Assembly (NCBI RefSeq): GCF_017591425.1
Contig: NW_024466512.1
Coordinates: 17,797,001-17,861,000, forward strand
Direction: 5' to 3'
DNA from: Ochotona curzoniae
Taxonomy: Eukaryota; Chordata; Mammalia; Lagomorpha; Ochotonidae
DNA length: 64,000 nt
The notes under the pieces were generated by a model. The model was not told where the DNA came from. It made no database searches and was given only the letters and a program-made list of their open reading frames with translations. A program made the translations under genes and the position numbers. Positions within the stretch are counted from its first letter, which is position 1, and each line of letters begins with the position of its first letter. Positions 11,841-22,629 of this stretch are shown in pieces.

Positions 11841-14063
11841 ACTGCACAATCACTTTAAGGCATTTTTTTTCCAACCTAAACTGTCATGGAACCGTTCCTG
11901 TTATGTGAGTATTTAAAATGTTTCATATAAATTATGCCACCTGTAAGAAAGTCTGCTTTCACATCCTTAAGTATGAGAGCCTGCAAAATAAAAGTGTATT
12001 TAAAAAATAACTATCATTAGAATCCTATTAAAATTTTCTTATTTTCACAAATGATCCTTTTTTGGATGAGGATCGTGGTTACCTTAGAATAACGTTTCTC
12101 GATTCAAGTGACACAGAATTCTGTGAACAGTGACAACCTATGCCTTGTGGGATGTGTGGTTGCATTTGTGGTTTCTATGCACTGGATGCTAATATTACCT
12201 TCCTTTATTAACGACGTTGTCAATGCCCTGTTCATGAAAAAATTCCTTAGTAGAGAATCATTCTCTTAATTCTTTGGCTCTCTAGAACATGGAATTTCTA
12301 GTCATGATCCTTCTGTTTCCTATACCTTTTCTCAAATAGATCTTCTAGCCTCCCCCCCCCCACTTCCCTTCTTTAATCAGAGCACGGTGTACAGTAACAA
12401 TCCATCATCCCTTTTCCCCTTCTGGTCAAATGGCTGCCATAACATCATTTTTCTCTCATCTTTCATATTTAAATATTCCTTTAGAAGACTTCAGCCCTCA
12501 GGTTAATGGTTTTTTTTATAGCAAATACATCTATATTACTTAAAATAGAACTATTCTCTCGTTTTAGGGCCTCAATATGAATTTAAATTAGTGTTAAATG
12601 GTATTTTACTTTCACCAATGTCTCTTCTGAAGAGACATTGAAAATGTCAATAATGTAAGCAAATTGATAAAGATGCAATGAATGGTATACTTTGTTGTGG
12701 TATGAGAAACTCAGCAGAGAAGGTTAGATTTTGCACAGACCTTAATGGAAATGTGGGATCAGGTGCAGAGAAAAGAATGATAGCAATGCCATGACTGCTA
12801 CAACTGAGTAAAAGCCCATAGTATCACAAAGTAAGAATTTTTGGGGAACGGGGACATATTCTGTGATTCAATTCAACTGGAGATAATATCACAGGGAAAC
12901 AAGAAGCATGCCATTGGACAATTCATTTTTTTATTATGAAATATTTCTACACACTGATAGTATAAAATAGCATACATTTTCAGTAAGCATTTTGGAAGCA
13001 TTGGGCTAAAATCAAACCATTAACAGGTCTGTGTTTTTCCTTGGGACTGTGAAGGTAAATCTGTTTCCTGCCCTTTCACAACTTTTATGACCCAGTTGCA
13101 TCCCTTACTTCTTGGCCCCCTTTGTTCATTTCCAAAGTTAGAAAGAGCAAAGATCATCCTTGTCCTGTTGTCTCTGATGATTTTGGTCTAGTAAACAATT
13201 AGATTGACATAACATGATAATATACAAAAATTTCCCTTTTAGCCGCATAATCCAAGTCCCCATTTGTGTTATTTATTAAGTAAAATGCTTATCGGCTTTA
13301 TGTTATGATATAGTAGTGTTTTAGGTGAGTAAATAGTATTCTTCCTACCATTGATTGGGTAAATATAGAGTACTTTGCTTAAAGTGACCGCACTTGTCTC
13401 TAGAAAAGAATAGGGAACAATATTAAATAGAATAAAGCAACAGAGATCATTATTATCATAAATACCAATAATAAAAATTCTTCCTTCATTTTACTTATCA
13501 AATTTTGTTTCTATTCTTTTTTCCTAACCTGATGTATTATATGTTAAGTTCTTCAGCACCTGGAATCATCCATCATTCCACACTTACATTATCACAGAAA
13601 AACCAGGATTGCAATAGTGGCAAATTTTCCAATGGAATATTTGATGCCTTCCTTTCTTTTATGTCATAAATCAAGGCTAATGTAAATGAAGCAGAGCTAG
13701 AATACTCACAGGCTGGCCAGGAACAAAAGTATTTGAGCTCAAGTCACAAGAAAATTTCAGCCATAGGGTAAAACAGATCACATGAACTATTTTTTCTGTA
13801 AGGAGATTGATGACTCTGGAGGTTAAGGCAGTGAAATGGAAAAGAAAACAGAAAAATCACAGCACACTGAAGGTAATAAGAACAAAAACTCCAGACAAAG
13901 TATGTCCCAGCCCAAAATCCTCTCATATTTCCCTTGGGTTCTGTGGGCCAGTGACTGGCTTCTTCAAACAAGGTTAGCCTGAAATTCAAGTTCTCATGAC
14001 TAGCATTTCTTTGAGACTCTTAAGCCCTAGGATTCTCCTGTAAGAAAATCAGAGTCTTGTGTA
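11841..14063. other. unique AT-rich sequence, no gene seen
   Basis: A poly-C run lies near 12350. The ORF at 13744-13989 (minus, 81 codons) has no family resemblance. No recognisable repeat, exon or RNA gene was found. Confidence 0.4.
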
Positions 14064-14109
14064 CAAAGTCTACTTATTATTGAAGTTATACTTTCCATGG
14101 TGATTTTTC

Positions 14110-14642
14110 TTATATAAGAGAGAACATATGATATTTGTTCTTTTGTGATTGACTCATTTCATTGAGCATAAAGGTCTCTAGTTGGAACCACCTGGTTGTA
14201 AATAGTATACTTTCCTTCTTCTTAATAGCTGAATAATGTTCCTTGGAGTAGATGTACCACAGTTTCTTTAACCACTCTTCTTTGGACAGACATCTGGATT
14301 GTTTCCATGTCTTTGTAGATTGCAAATATAGAATTATAGATCCCCCTTCTCATATGCAGATTTTATTTCTATTGGGTTTATTCCTAGAAATGGGATAGCT
14401 GGGTCATATGTCAGGTTTATTTGCAATTCTCCAAGCACTCTCCATACTGATTTCCACAGTGCTTGTACTAGCCTACACTCCCACCAGCAGTGAAGTAGGG
14501 TGACTTTCTCCCCACATCCCTGCCAGCAGGTGTTGTCAGTTGATTTCTGAATGTAGGCCAGTCTCACTGGAGTTAGGTGGTACCTCAACGTGGTTTGTAT
14601 TTGTATCTCTCTGATGGCGAAGGATCCTGAGCATCTTTTCAT
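14110..14642 (-). pseudogene. L1 ORF2p C-terminal fragment, frameshifted
   Basis: Two minus-strand frames together encode the last part of the L1 ORF2 protein, the reverse transcriptase of the retrotransposon. The first frame (14642 down to 14334) begins '[18 protein letters not shown]' and includes '[15 protein letters not shown]', 'CWQGCGEKVTLLHCWWECRL' and 'ALWKSVWRVL'. This is the ORF2p Cys-rich C-terminal region, with the conserved 'TLLHCWWEC' core. The second frame (14325 down to 14110) carries 'WLKKLWYIYSKEHYSAIKKK' and ends 'FSLI', the usual end of ORF2p. A frame change near 14330 plus a stop separates them. Only about 180 of roughly 1,270 residues are present, so it cannot function. 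It is the inverted arm of the twin-primed insertion. Confidence 0.9.
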
Positions 14643-14650
14643 ATGGAAAG

Positions 14651-15304
14651 GGTAACTTCAATAATCCGATCCATACTCTTTTTTGTTTGTCTGTATCCCA
14701 CATGGGATATGTGTTTTGCTGGTTTTTGTTTCAGTTTTGTTTATTCCAAATAATTTCTTTTCTCTTGTTGAATTCATCACTGGCTCATGGATTGCATGGT
14801 GGCATTGTTTTTCCCAAGAGACTTTTGTGTTTCCTTTTTGTCACCCATGTGTTGATTACTCAGTAATGTATTTTTTCATGGTGCTGTAATTTGTTGTTGA
14901 TGTTGTTGTGGCTGTTCTAACTCACACCAGTTGTTGACCTTGTTTCATGTTTTTCAATTATGGAAATGTATAGTGATGGAGGACTGGGGTCTATCATATA
15001 CAGACGTGGAGGTATAATGAAACATGCATCTCTGCTTCCAGACGAAAGATGGATTCTCAATGAAACTGCTGGACATGTGTAGACAATGGGATGCTGGACT
15101 GTCTGATATTGTATATACCAACATTGTTGGGGTATACCTAAATAAGACACTGATAGAATTATAATTCCTTATGAAGGACTACACCATTATAGAATAATGG
15201 GGAAAATCTGGCAGGGGGTGGGAGTTTGGGGGAAGAATCCCAGCCTATATGAAATTGTACCACATAATTCAAAATTCAAAATAAAAATATATTTTTTAAA
15301 AAAG
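14651..15304 (+). mobile_element. L1 3' UTR, forward arm of twin-primed insertion
   Basis: Runs through 'gatggaggactggggtctat', 'cagacgaaagatggattctc', 'gacaatgggatgctggactg', 'ggggtgggagtttgggggaa' and 'tatgaaattgtaccacataa', then an A/T tail. The 'cagcctatatgaaattgtac' motif is the sense version of the 3'-end signature seen reversed at 11395, 16725, 29690 and 54860. ORFs on either strand here are incidental. Confidence 0.75.
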
Positions 15305-15322
15305 AAAATCTACTTAATGATC

Positions 15323-16284
15323 AGCAGTTTCCAAACCTTCCTATAACCTTCTGGAAGAAATTTTAAAGTCCATAGTCCCAGAACATCAGCTCCATGCTAT
15401 AAATCTCAAGGGCTCCACTGGGAGGAACCAGGAAATCCATGTATTGATCAGGCTTAAAACACAATGTCTCTGAAGGATTTGGCATATGTCAGTAGTTCAA
15501 TGTGAAAATCATAGATGTTTCCTGTGGTCGTACATTCAATGCACTACAAGCTTCCCACCTACATACTCACTCAGATCAGCACCTGGAGGTTGGGAAGCCA
15601 TGTGGGCACATTCCTTGTAGCCAATGAAAGCTTCTTGTGCAAATCTTGTCCTCTACTCCAGTTTTGATCTTGGCTTTATAATATGGTGAAAATGAACATG
15701 TGCCACACAGCCAGTTGTTGGTATATGTCTGAGTGTATTTGTGGTGTTGTTTGTCCCATTGCATATATGTACAGACTCCTGCCTTGGTCAAAGAGATGCC
15801 TAAAGGACTTTATCTTAGGCCTCTGCCCTTTTATGTCCCTCCCTACTTCCACTTCACGTTGATACACAGTGCTTGCTAGATGTTTCTGACTTTCCTGGAG
15901 TCTGTAAGCTGGTTCAGAGAATGCAGATGTGATTGGACTTGTGAGTTTCAAATGTCAGAGGACTTTCTCATTTAAAAGAAATCAACATCACTGATGCATA
16001 TGCTCAAACATAATGAGAACTGAAGTAGATCTTTGGAAACCATTATAAACTGAACATTCCCACTTTCAATCCTTCTCTTTCCGTTGTTTTATTTGCATTA
16101 AATATTGCAAATACTGCAGACAAATACATAAGGAAATATAATTTGTATCAATGTAACCAAACCTACTTCCTTTACTGTCCTACTCCGACTTTGAAATAGA
16201 AGACTTACTCCTTTTTACTTTCTATTCAAGAACTAATTAGTAAATTCTGTAGTTGCTTGGTGGATGTCATAATTCAGTCAACAA
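15323..16284. other. unique sequence, no gene seen
   Basis: Two overlapping minus-strand ORFs (71 and 91 codons, 15576-15951) are unrecognised. There is no sign of splice-bounded coding sequence. Confidence 0.4.
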
Positions 16285-16630
16285 AGTTGACATTGAAGGT
16301 ACAAGCTTGGCTTACTTGTTAAGATGCTGGCTCAATACCCCGCTAAATTTCCTTAGTCCACATTCCTGACACTGAAGAGCCATGTGGGGGTGAGATGGGA
16401 ATAACTCAGAGGGATTGGGTCCCGGCTGAGTAGAGAGGAGGCCTGGGTTGAATTCTCACTGTCCAGCTTCATTTAGCAGGCCATTGTTGGCATTTGAGTA
16501 GTGAATTAATAGATAAGAATCTCTCTCTCTGTCTTTATCTCTCTTGCCCTCTCTGTCTCTCCTTCTTTTCATCCTTACCTCTCTTCCTTTTCTCTCTCTC
16601 CCTCCTTTACATACACACACATAAACACAC
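16285..16630 (+). repeat. older lagomorph SINE, diverged, CT-rich tail
   Basis: Sense orientation: a head near 'gcttggcttacttgttaaga', 'ccttagtccacattcctgac', a partly rearranged middle, 'caggccattgttggcatttg' and 'gtagtgaattaatagataag', followed by a long CT-rich tract and a short (AC)n tail. The ORF at 16494-16730 is translation of the CT-rich tail. Confidence 0.65.
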
Positions 16631-16724
16631 TAAAATAGTCCATGATCTTTTCCTCTTGGCATTTGTGCTAATGTTTTCTTCCTTCTCCTTGAGAAAGAAC
16701 AGGATATGCACTTTTTATTATGAC

Positions 16725-16975
16725 TTTTAAAAATCATTATCATTTTATGATACAGTTCCATAGACCCTGGGACTTCCGTTACCTCCTCCCCAAGTTACCT
16801 CCTCCCCAAGTTACCTCCTCATTGTCTGTACAACCTTTCTCCTACTTCCTGTTAGAGCAGTTCCCAGGATTAGGGACACACGAGGTATCCTATATAACTA
16901 GATTGTTGGTGGTACTGATCTTGCTAGAACCTGTTGTCTGTTACATCTGAGGGCCATCTGGACCTGTTTTGACCT
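16725..16975 (-). mobile_element. L1 3'-UTR fragment
   Basis: Opens with the reversed L1 3'-end signature 'cattttatgatacagttcca' and 'tagaccctgggacttccgtt', then diverged 3'-UTR sequence. It carries a small internal tandem duplication (16781-16820) and runs into a SINE fragment. Confidence 0.65.
16781..16820. repeat. 16-bp tandem duplication
   Basis: The unit 'acctcctccccaagtt' is present exactly twice (16781-16796, 16797-16812), followed by a half unit 'acctcctc'. The exact identity implies a recent slippage event inside the older L1 fragment. Confidence 0.95.
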
Positions 16976-17039
16976 GTACAATGCCATAGTTGGTATTATT
17001 TTCCCTGTGGGACCAATTCAATACATTGAGCTCAGTAAA

Positions 17040-17172
17040 TTCATTCCTAGCTCAGTGCATGTCCCATAGCCACAAGCAGGGACCTGAATGGGAAGCAGAG
17101 CAGCCAGGACACAAACTAGCATGCACATGGGATCCTGGCACTTGAAGCCAATCAGGCTGTTATGTCAGACTT
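17040..17172 (-). repeat. SINE fragment retaining only the 5' half
   Basis: Contains 'ccacaagcagggacctgaat', 'gggaagcagagcagccagga', 'gcacatgggatcctggcac' and the decayed tRNA-like head near 'aggctgttatgtcagac'. The 3' half of the element (CT-rich tail and 'cttccatc' segment) is missing where it meets the L1 fragment. This is unusual because retroposons normally lose the 5' end. Confidence 0.75.
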
Positions 17173-17903
17173 GAATGTGTGTTGTTTAAAGTTAATAACC
17201 TTGCAGCATGAAAGCTGTCAATATAAAAATGGAGTTAATTAGGTATAACCCAAATAAGATAAAATCTAAAAAGAAAATCTGAAAAGGCAAAACCCCCATG
17301 CAGCTATAACTGTGTGAAAAATAATCTTGAAGAAGCTGAAAGGCTATCCTGCACATGTTTCAGAAGCAAGACCTTTTGTTAGGTACTGTGTAAATGGCAG
17401 CTTGTTCCATTAGTCGCACATGTAGATGGTGGAATGTATAAGAACATTAGCCTTTTACACTGTCTCGACTAATCACCCAATGTCCATTCCTGTGACAGGT
17501 TGCTGTCCCCAGTGTTTGTGTCAAAACAACTTACCTGTGCTCCTTGTTTTAACATGGAAAACGCTCAGATCCCTTTGTCTCTCTGAAAGAACTCACAGTT
17601 GAAATGGCATGTGAATTCCACATCACAATGTCATGCTGTCTTTGATTAAACTCTTTGTCACATAGAGCTAGTTTCTTTCTGTTTAGGTTGACAGATAGCA
17701 CTGTATGCAGCAGTAGATAAGGAAAATCATCTAGCATGTAGAAATGTGGTCCTAAATGTAAGGAATTAGGTTGCATAAAACACGTTTGAAGCTCCTGCTT
17801 TCAGAATGTTGTAGAGGAGAGACAGTTAATAGCCTTACCCTTAAACTAGTTATAGCCTAAGCATTGCCATGTATAGATGTCTATACGTAGAGAGCAGTAC
17901 TTT
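17173..17903. other. unique sequence, no gene seen
   Basis: An ORF at 17549-17776 (minus, 75 codons) is not recognisable. No other signal. Confidence 0.4.
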
Positions 17904-17916
17904 AGAAGATGATCTT

Positions 17917-18254
17917 TTTTTTTAAAAAAAAAAAAGATTTGTGTTTTAATTGGAAAGGTGGATATACAGAGAGGAGGAGAGACAGAGAGGAAGAACTTCC
18001 ATCCAATGGTTCACTCCCCATGTGAGTACAACGGCTGGAGCTGAGCCAATCTGAAGGCAGGGACCAGGAGTTCTTCCAGGTCTCCCATGCAGGTGCAGGG
18101 TCCCAAGGAGTTGGGCCATCCTCGATTGCTTTCTCAGGCCACAAGCAGGGAGCTGAATGGGAAGCAGGGCCACCGGGATTAGAACTGGCGCCCATATGGG
18201 ATCCCGGCGTGTTCAAGGCAAGGACTTTAACCACTAGCTATCACACTGGGCCCA
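17917..18254 (-). repeat. young C-type SINE, full length, perfect TSD
   Basis: The best-preserved SINE in the window. It has an A-rich tail (plus-strand T/A run at 17916-17935) and all body segments ('gagaggaggagagacagaga', 'cttccatccaatggttcact', 'tgcagggtcccaaggagttg', 'ccacaagcagggagctgaat'). The head contains a B-box-like 'ggttctaatccc' type element (plus strand 'gggattagaactggcgccc') and an A-box-like 'tagctagtggttaaagtcc'. It is bounded by a perfect 13-bp duplication 'agaagatgatctt' at 17904-17916 and 18255-18267. Two minus-strand ORFs (110 and 75 codons) lie inside and are not genes. Confidence 0.97.
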
Positions 18255-18321
18255 AGAAGATGATCTTAGAAAACATTTCTGAGAATGTGAAATTTAAAGT
18301 TAGATACAAATATAAGAGACA

Positions 18322-18605
18322 GTTGGTGGGAATTTGGTGTAGTTGTTGAGATGCTAGGTGGGAAACCAAATCCCAGATCAGAATGCTTGAGTTCCGGTCC
18401 TGGATCTGTTCCTACTTCCCAGGTTTCTTCTTAGGCAATCTGTGGAAGGCAACAAATGATGCCTCAAGACTGAACTCCTGGCACACTATGTGGTCTGGAC
18501 AGGGCTGCCTGCTGTGTGCATCTGGAGAGTGGGTCCACAGATTAGTGGATCTCTCTCTCTGCCTCTCAAAATAATAATAATAAAGTAATAGTAACAACAA
18601 CAACC
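18322..18605 (+). repeat. older lagomorph SINE
   Basis: Sense orientation: head 'tgtagttgttgagatgctag', then 'cagatcagaatgcttgagtt', 'atgatgcctcaagactgaac', a degraded middle, 'ctctctctctgcctctcaaa' and an (ATA)n tail. This is the older SINE type with an 'aataataataataaa' end. Confidence 0.7.
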
Positions 18606-18974
18606 TACTGCATGCCACATTGGGGGAAAAGACAACAAGGATTTAGGCATGGGCAGCAGCTAAGGCAAAGGTTTTAGAGCTAGAAAATGTTTAGGAGTTC
18701 AAAAGGTAGTATGGATGGAACAGGAGGCCTGAGTTGGGGAGTGGTGTTGACTGAGGTTGAAAACCTCATGGTGACTTTGATTAGCAGCTTGGTTCAATCC
18801 CGAATATATTGAGACTAGATAGAAGGGTCTTACGAGTGGTCAGTAAACTTATGAATGGTTTACTTTTAGTGGCTGTTTTCTTTAATTTGTGTTTCTTCAA
18901 GTACATATACTAATTCCATCAGCCTGTAAGCTCACTGAATGGAATTCTGTTAAGATCCTACACTGCACACTATA
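18606..18974. other. mostly unique; possible very old repeat
   Basis: The purine-rich text around 18640-18860 (gcagcagctaaggcaaagg.. aggaggcctgagttgggga ..) vaguely resembles a widespread old mammalian repeat, but I could not assign it. Confidence 0.25.
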
Positions 18975-19135
18975 TGCTAGGCACTGGATGTGCCTAACTA
19001 ACCATGCATATAGTAAAATGGCTCACGAAATTCATCCAAAGATTACACTGTTCCTTTGTAGGAGGTGAGAAAAGTAAAGTCCTGATAGTAGAAAGTCTTA
19101 ATTAAAATTACAGCGCTAGGTAGAAATCAAATAAA
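18975..19135 (-). repeat. probable MIR fragment
   Basis: Order is 'cactatatgctaggcactgg', a degraded low-complexity middle, 'aggaggtgagaaaagtaaag' and 'tacagcgctaggtagaaatc'. The order matches a reversed MIR, but divergence is high. Confidence 0.35.
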
Positions 19136-19300
19136 ATATTGTTTTTGCTGGTTTATGTTGTCTTACTTTTTATTTATTAAAGCCTCCTTCCTTTATTTTA
19201 AATGTATCATAGGCTGTCATTATTAAAATGTATTATTTTTAAAATTCTAGCTCATATATAAATTATATGTGTTTATGAGGTTTCATGTGATGTCTATACA

Positions 19301-19312
19301 CACACACACACA
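19301..19312. repeat. short (CA)n
   Basis: About six CA units downstream of a TA-rich stretch. Confidence 0.7.
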
Positions 19313-19384
19313 CCTACATAGTGTAATGTTCAAATCAGAGCAAAGATATGCAGTTTCTTAAACAATGTATATACTGTTTTACTT

Positions 19385-19640
19385 TTTTAATGATTTGTTT
19401 ATTTTTATTTGAGAGATGGATTTATAGAGAGAAGAAGAGAGAGAGAGAGAGAGAGAGAGTCTTCCATCCACTGGTTGGAATAGCCAGAAAAGGCTTCTAG
19501 CTCTTGGATTTGGATTGACACAGTTCTGGCCTTTGCAGCCATCTGGGGAGTGACACAGTGGGTGGAAGACCTGCTTCTTCATCTCTCTCTCTGTAAAATC
19601 TGCCTTTCAAATAACAATAAGTAAATCTTTATTTTAAAAG
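19385..19640. repeat. SINE foldback: two 3' halves head to head
   Basis: The left arm (about 19385-19474) is a reverse-strand SINE 3' end: T/A-rich tail, (AG)n, then 'cttccatccactgg'. The right arm (about 19487-19640) is a forward SINE 3' half: 'ttgcagccatctggggagtg', 'cagtgggtggaagac', CT-rich segment, 'aataacaataagtaaatc' tail. 'agtcttccatccactg' and 'cagtgggtggaagacc' are near-perfect reverse complements, about 80 bases apart. A single-stranded copy would fold into a long hairpin. Confidence 0.8.
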
Positions 19641-19659
19641 CCCAGTGGATTTCATTTTT

Positions 19660-19968
19660 CTTTAAATACTTGTTTATTTGAAAGTCAGAGTTACAAAGAG
19701 AGCATCTTCCATCTGCTGGTGTACTTCTCACATGACTGCGGTGATCCGGGCTGAGATAGGCTGGTGCCAGGAACTTGGAACTCCGTCCAGGTCTTCCGCA
19801 TAGGTTAGACATAAAGACCAAATATTTGGGCCATTCTCTGATGCTTATGCAGGCACATTAGCAAACAACTGGATTGACAGTGGAGCATCTGGGACTTGAA
19901 CCAACATCCATGTGGCATGTGAGTATTGTAGACACTGACTTAACTTGCTATGTCACAGTGGTGCTCAA
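19660..19968 (-). repeat. lagomorph C-type SINE, older
   Basis: Tail 'aatacttgtttatttgaaag', then 'catcttccatctgctggtgt', 'ggtgccaggaacttggaact', 'tatttgggccattctctgat', 'gggacttgaaccaacatcca' and head 'gacttaacttgctatgtcac'. It lies directly next to the foldback. Confidence 0.8.
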
Positions 19969-20288
19969 GCAGTGGACTTCTTCCTGGGAAAACGGAGGTA
20001 ATATAGACGTGACACTTCCTTTTCAAATACAGAAATAAATGAATTCTCAAACATGAATCCTGACCTTCAGGAATCAGGGAGATAAAAAGACATTCCCAGG
20101 CAGAGAATCAAAGATAATGTTTTGCCAGAAAATGTACGAATTTCAAATAGCCAAGGTGAATATTTAGAAAAGAAAGTAAAGGATGATAATAGAAAGACTT
20201 GAAAATTTAAAAAATGAACAATATAAGGATGGATAAAAATAGAACTGAATCTTAATAGACTTTCTTTCTCCTATACCTTAAAAATCAT

Positions 20289-20540
20289 AGCTGGGCACGT
20301 GTTTGCCCTAGTAGTTCAGACACTTTCTGTGTCAGAGAGCCAGAGTTTGAGTGTACGTCCTGCTCTGGATTCCAGCTTCCTGCTCGTAGACACCCTGGAA
20401 GGCAGTGGGTGATGCTCAAGGGGCCAGAGCCCAGCCTTCCACGTTGACTTCCAGGTTCCTGGCTCGCATCTGGCCCAGGCTCGGTTGTGGCAGACATTTA
20501 GAGAGTGAATCAGTGATCTTTCTTTAATTAATTAAAATAA
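20289..20540 (+). repeat. older lagomorph SINE (rabbit-shared type)
   Basis: Sense copy: a head with 'ctagtagttcagacactttc', 'ggattccagcttcctgctcg', 'gacaccctggaaggcagtgg', 'gacttccaggttcctggctc', 'aggctcggttgtggcagaca' and 'tttagagagtgaatcagtga'. The 3' CT-rich linker is lost and a short A/T tail follows. The overlapping minus ORF (20285-20497) is repeat-derived. Confidence 0.8.
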
Positions 20541-22324
20541 GGTCATATCACATCTGTATCTTGCTATAAAACTTGCAGCATCAATGTGTATTCAGTGTAT
20601 GGAAAGGTAATGCCTAAGACAATTGTATTCTGAAAACTGGAATGCAAGTTAGGTTTCAAATGTTAACTTTTGGTGCATTGAATCAGTAGCTTGTGGTAAG
20701 TAATATTATATGTGTACATGGTAAAAGCTAGAACAATGCCAAAAAATATTACATAAAGTGACATGAAAAAGAACCATAATAGATAAAAATGGAAGGTAAA
20801 GATTTTTAAGCTAAGCCACAATAAAATAATAAAAGAGAAATACATAAGACAAACAGAAAATAAATAACAAACTACAAGGATTACACCCTAACAAACTGTT
20901 GCTTAACCCATAGTCTAAATACATTAAATGAAAGACTGAGATAGCATAATCCATAACCACACACAGAAAGAAAATTTATTCACCAATATATAGTAAACAA
21001 GAAAGTCATTTTAAATACACTAGTGCACATAGTTAAAATCAAAAGAAGCGGGCATGCCATGAACATTTTTTTTATGTAATAGTTATATTATTATCTGCTG
21101 AATTGAGTACAAGAAAACAAAAAGAGGAACATTCCATATGGGTAATATCACCAATTCTCCAAGAATGTTACATAGTCCTGAATGCGTAGAATGCATACAA
21201 ACCGTCTGGTAGAACTGAAAGAAGAAGAAAAAGTTTTCTACTGTATTTTTCCTATGCATGTCTGCTGTTATTCCTTTCAACTTCCCGTTTGCTCCAAAAT
21301 AAATATTTCTTTGTTTTTTATTGTCTGCTCTTTTTAATACAGTAATTTAAAATCAAACACTTGTTGCAGTATGCATATCATTATTACTAAATTTATTTTC
21401 TGTTGTCAGATGATCTAAAAATTTAGTTACAACCATCTGTCCTCATGAATCTGCAGGTTACACAGGAATGGGTATGGGCCTCTTTTTCCTACTTCCTAAA
21501 TTTTTTCCCACCATCAATCAGCCGTGGGCTGGAGGACCTCCTTACAGCATGGCTAAGCAGAGGTGTGGGAATTCTGACAGCTGAGTTCAGTCAGGGTCCT
21601 GGGCTCAGAAATGCAGTTCCTGTTTACGTGGACTTATTCAAAAAGTTGCTTGGGTTTTCTCAAAACATGGAAGTTGTATTTAGATAAATAGGGATCCCTA
21701 AAGGTGGAGGGGGAATGCATTTTCTTTTATGATATTTTCTGAAGTCACGTAACATCGTGCCAGTTGCACAACTATTTAGATTCAATGAGTAGTAACATAG
21801 ACCCCAGTTCTTGATGGAAGACTTATTAACACGACATATAGAATGTGAAGCTATGAAGCTATGCTTGTAAAGTCAAATTTACCTCATATATACAAACTTT
21901 TCTAGGAACATATACATGTCTCCGTTACTATCTAAAACATCTCCACATCTGATTAATTCTGATTTCATAGCCAAAGTTTGGTCCAATGTGAGGTGATAAT
22001 AGGTTGCACTCTTTCCAGTCCTTTGTGATTAAAGAGAGGTTTATGGGATGTTTTAATGTGTACTTTTTCTTTTTCATCCTCCTGTTTTTCTGTATTGTCC
22101 CCACATGTGCTGCTAGGGTTTCCTGCTAGCCCAGGGATCCAGGGACTCAGCTGGCTAGAGTGAAAGGCAGCCACATGAGGAGAGCCCACCAGGCCCTGTG
22201 TTGGCTGAACCTGATCAACATGGAGACTCTTTATATGTCACGTGATTCTGCACAGTCTGTTTCACCACATGTTTTAGACAGTATTCTTGCTTGAACAGGA
22301 AGCATCCTGCCACCTGCTGGTTCT
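20541..22324. other. unique AT-rich sequence, no gene seen
   Basis: ORFs of 60-80 codons (20663-20845, 21083-21280, 21445-21687, 21965-22189) are unrelated to one another and unrecognised. The part around 22100-22200 is locally GC-richer, with no exon boundaries I would defend. Confidence 0.4.
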
Positions 22325-22629
22325 TTTTTATAATTTGCTGTTTTTAATTTCAAGGGCAATGGTACAGAAAGAGGAGGAGAGACAAACAGCCTTCATACAC
22401 AGGTTCACTGAGCCAATGCTGAGCCTATCCCAAGCCAAGAGCTTTTTCTGGGTGTGCCAAGTGGGTACAGCGGCCCAAGGATTTGAGACATCCTTCACTG
22501 CTTCTCCCAGACCATAAGCAGGGAGCTGGAGCTGAAGAGGAGTAGCTGAGACATTGAACTGACGCACATATGAGATGCAGCACTGTAGGTTGAGGACCTG
22601 CAAGGCAAGCTACACCACTGCACTGGCCT
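22325..22629 (-). repeat. lagomorph C-type SINE
   Basis: Segments: 'agaaagaggaggagagacaa', 'gagccaatgctgagcctatc', 'gagctttttctgggtgtgcc', 'cccagaccataagcagggag', 'cgcacatatgagatgcagca' and head 'ctacaccactgcactggcct'. Four overlapping ORFs on both strands derive from it. Confidence 0.85.

Larger units (their letters stand above)
14082..15304. mobile_element. twin-primed (5'-inverted) L1 insertion
   Basis: The left segment (about 14082-14650) is L1 sequence in reverse orientation. The right segment (about 14651-15304) is L1 3' UTR in forward orientation, ending in an A/T-rich tail. The ORF2 end of the inverted part leads directly, in L1 coordinates, into the 3' UTR of the forward part, which is the geometry of twin priming. 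A diverged target duplication flanks the whole: left 'aaagtctacttattattg' (about 14064-14081) and right 'aaaatctacttaatgatc' (about 15306-15322), with 'tctactta' identical. Both arms are therefore one insertion rather than two elements. Confidence 0.75.

Noticed and set aside
17902..18234. 110-codon minus ORF
   Set aside because: Lies wholly inside a SINE; repeated equivalents occur in other SINE copies.
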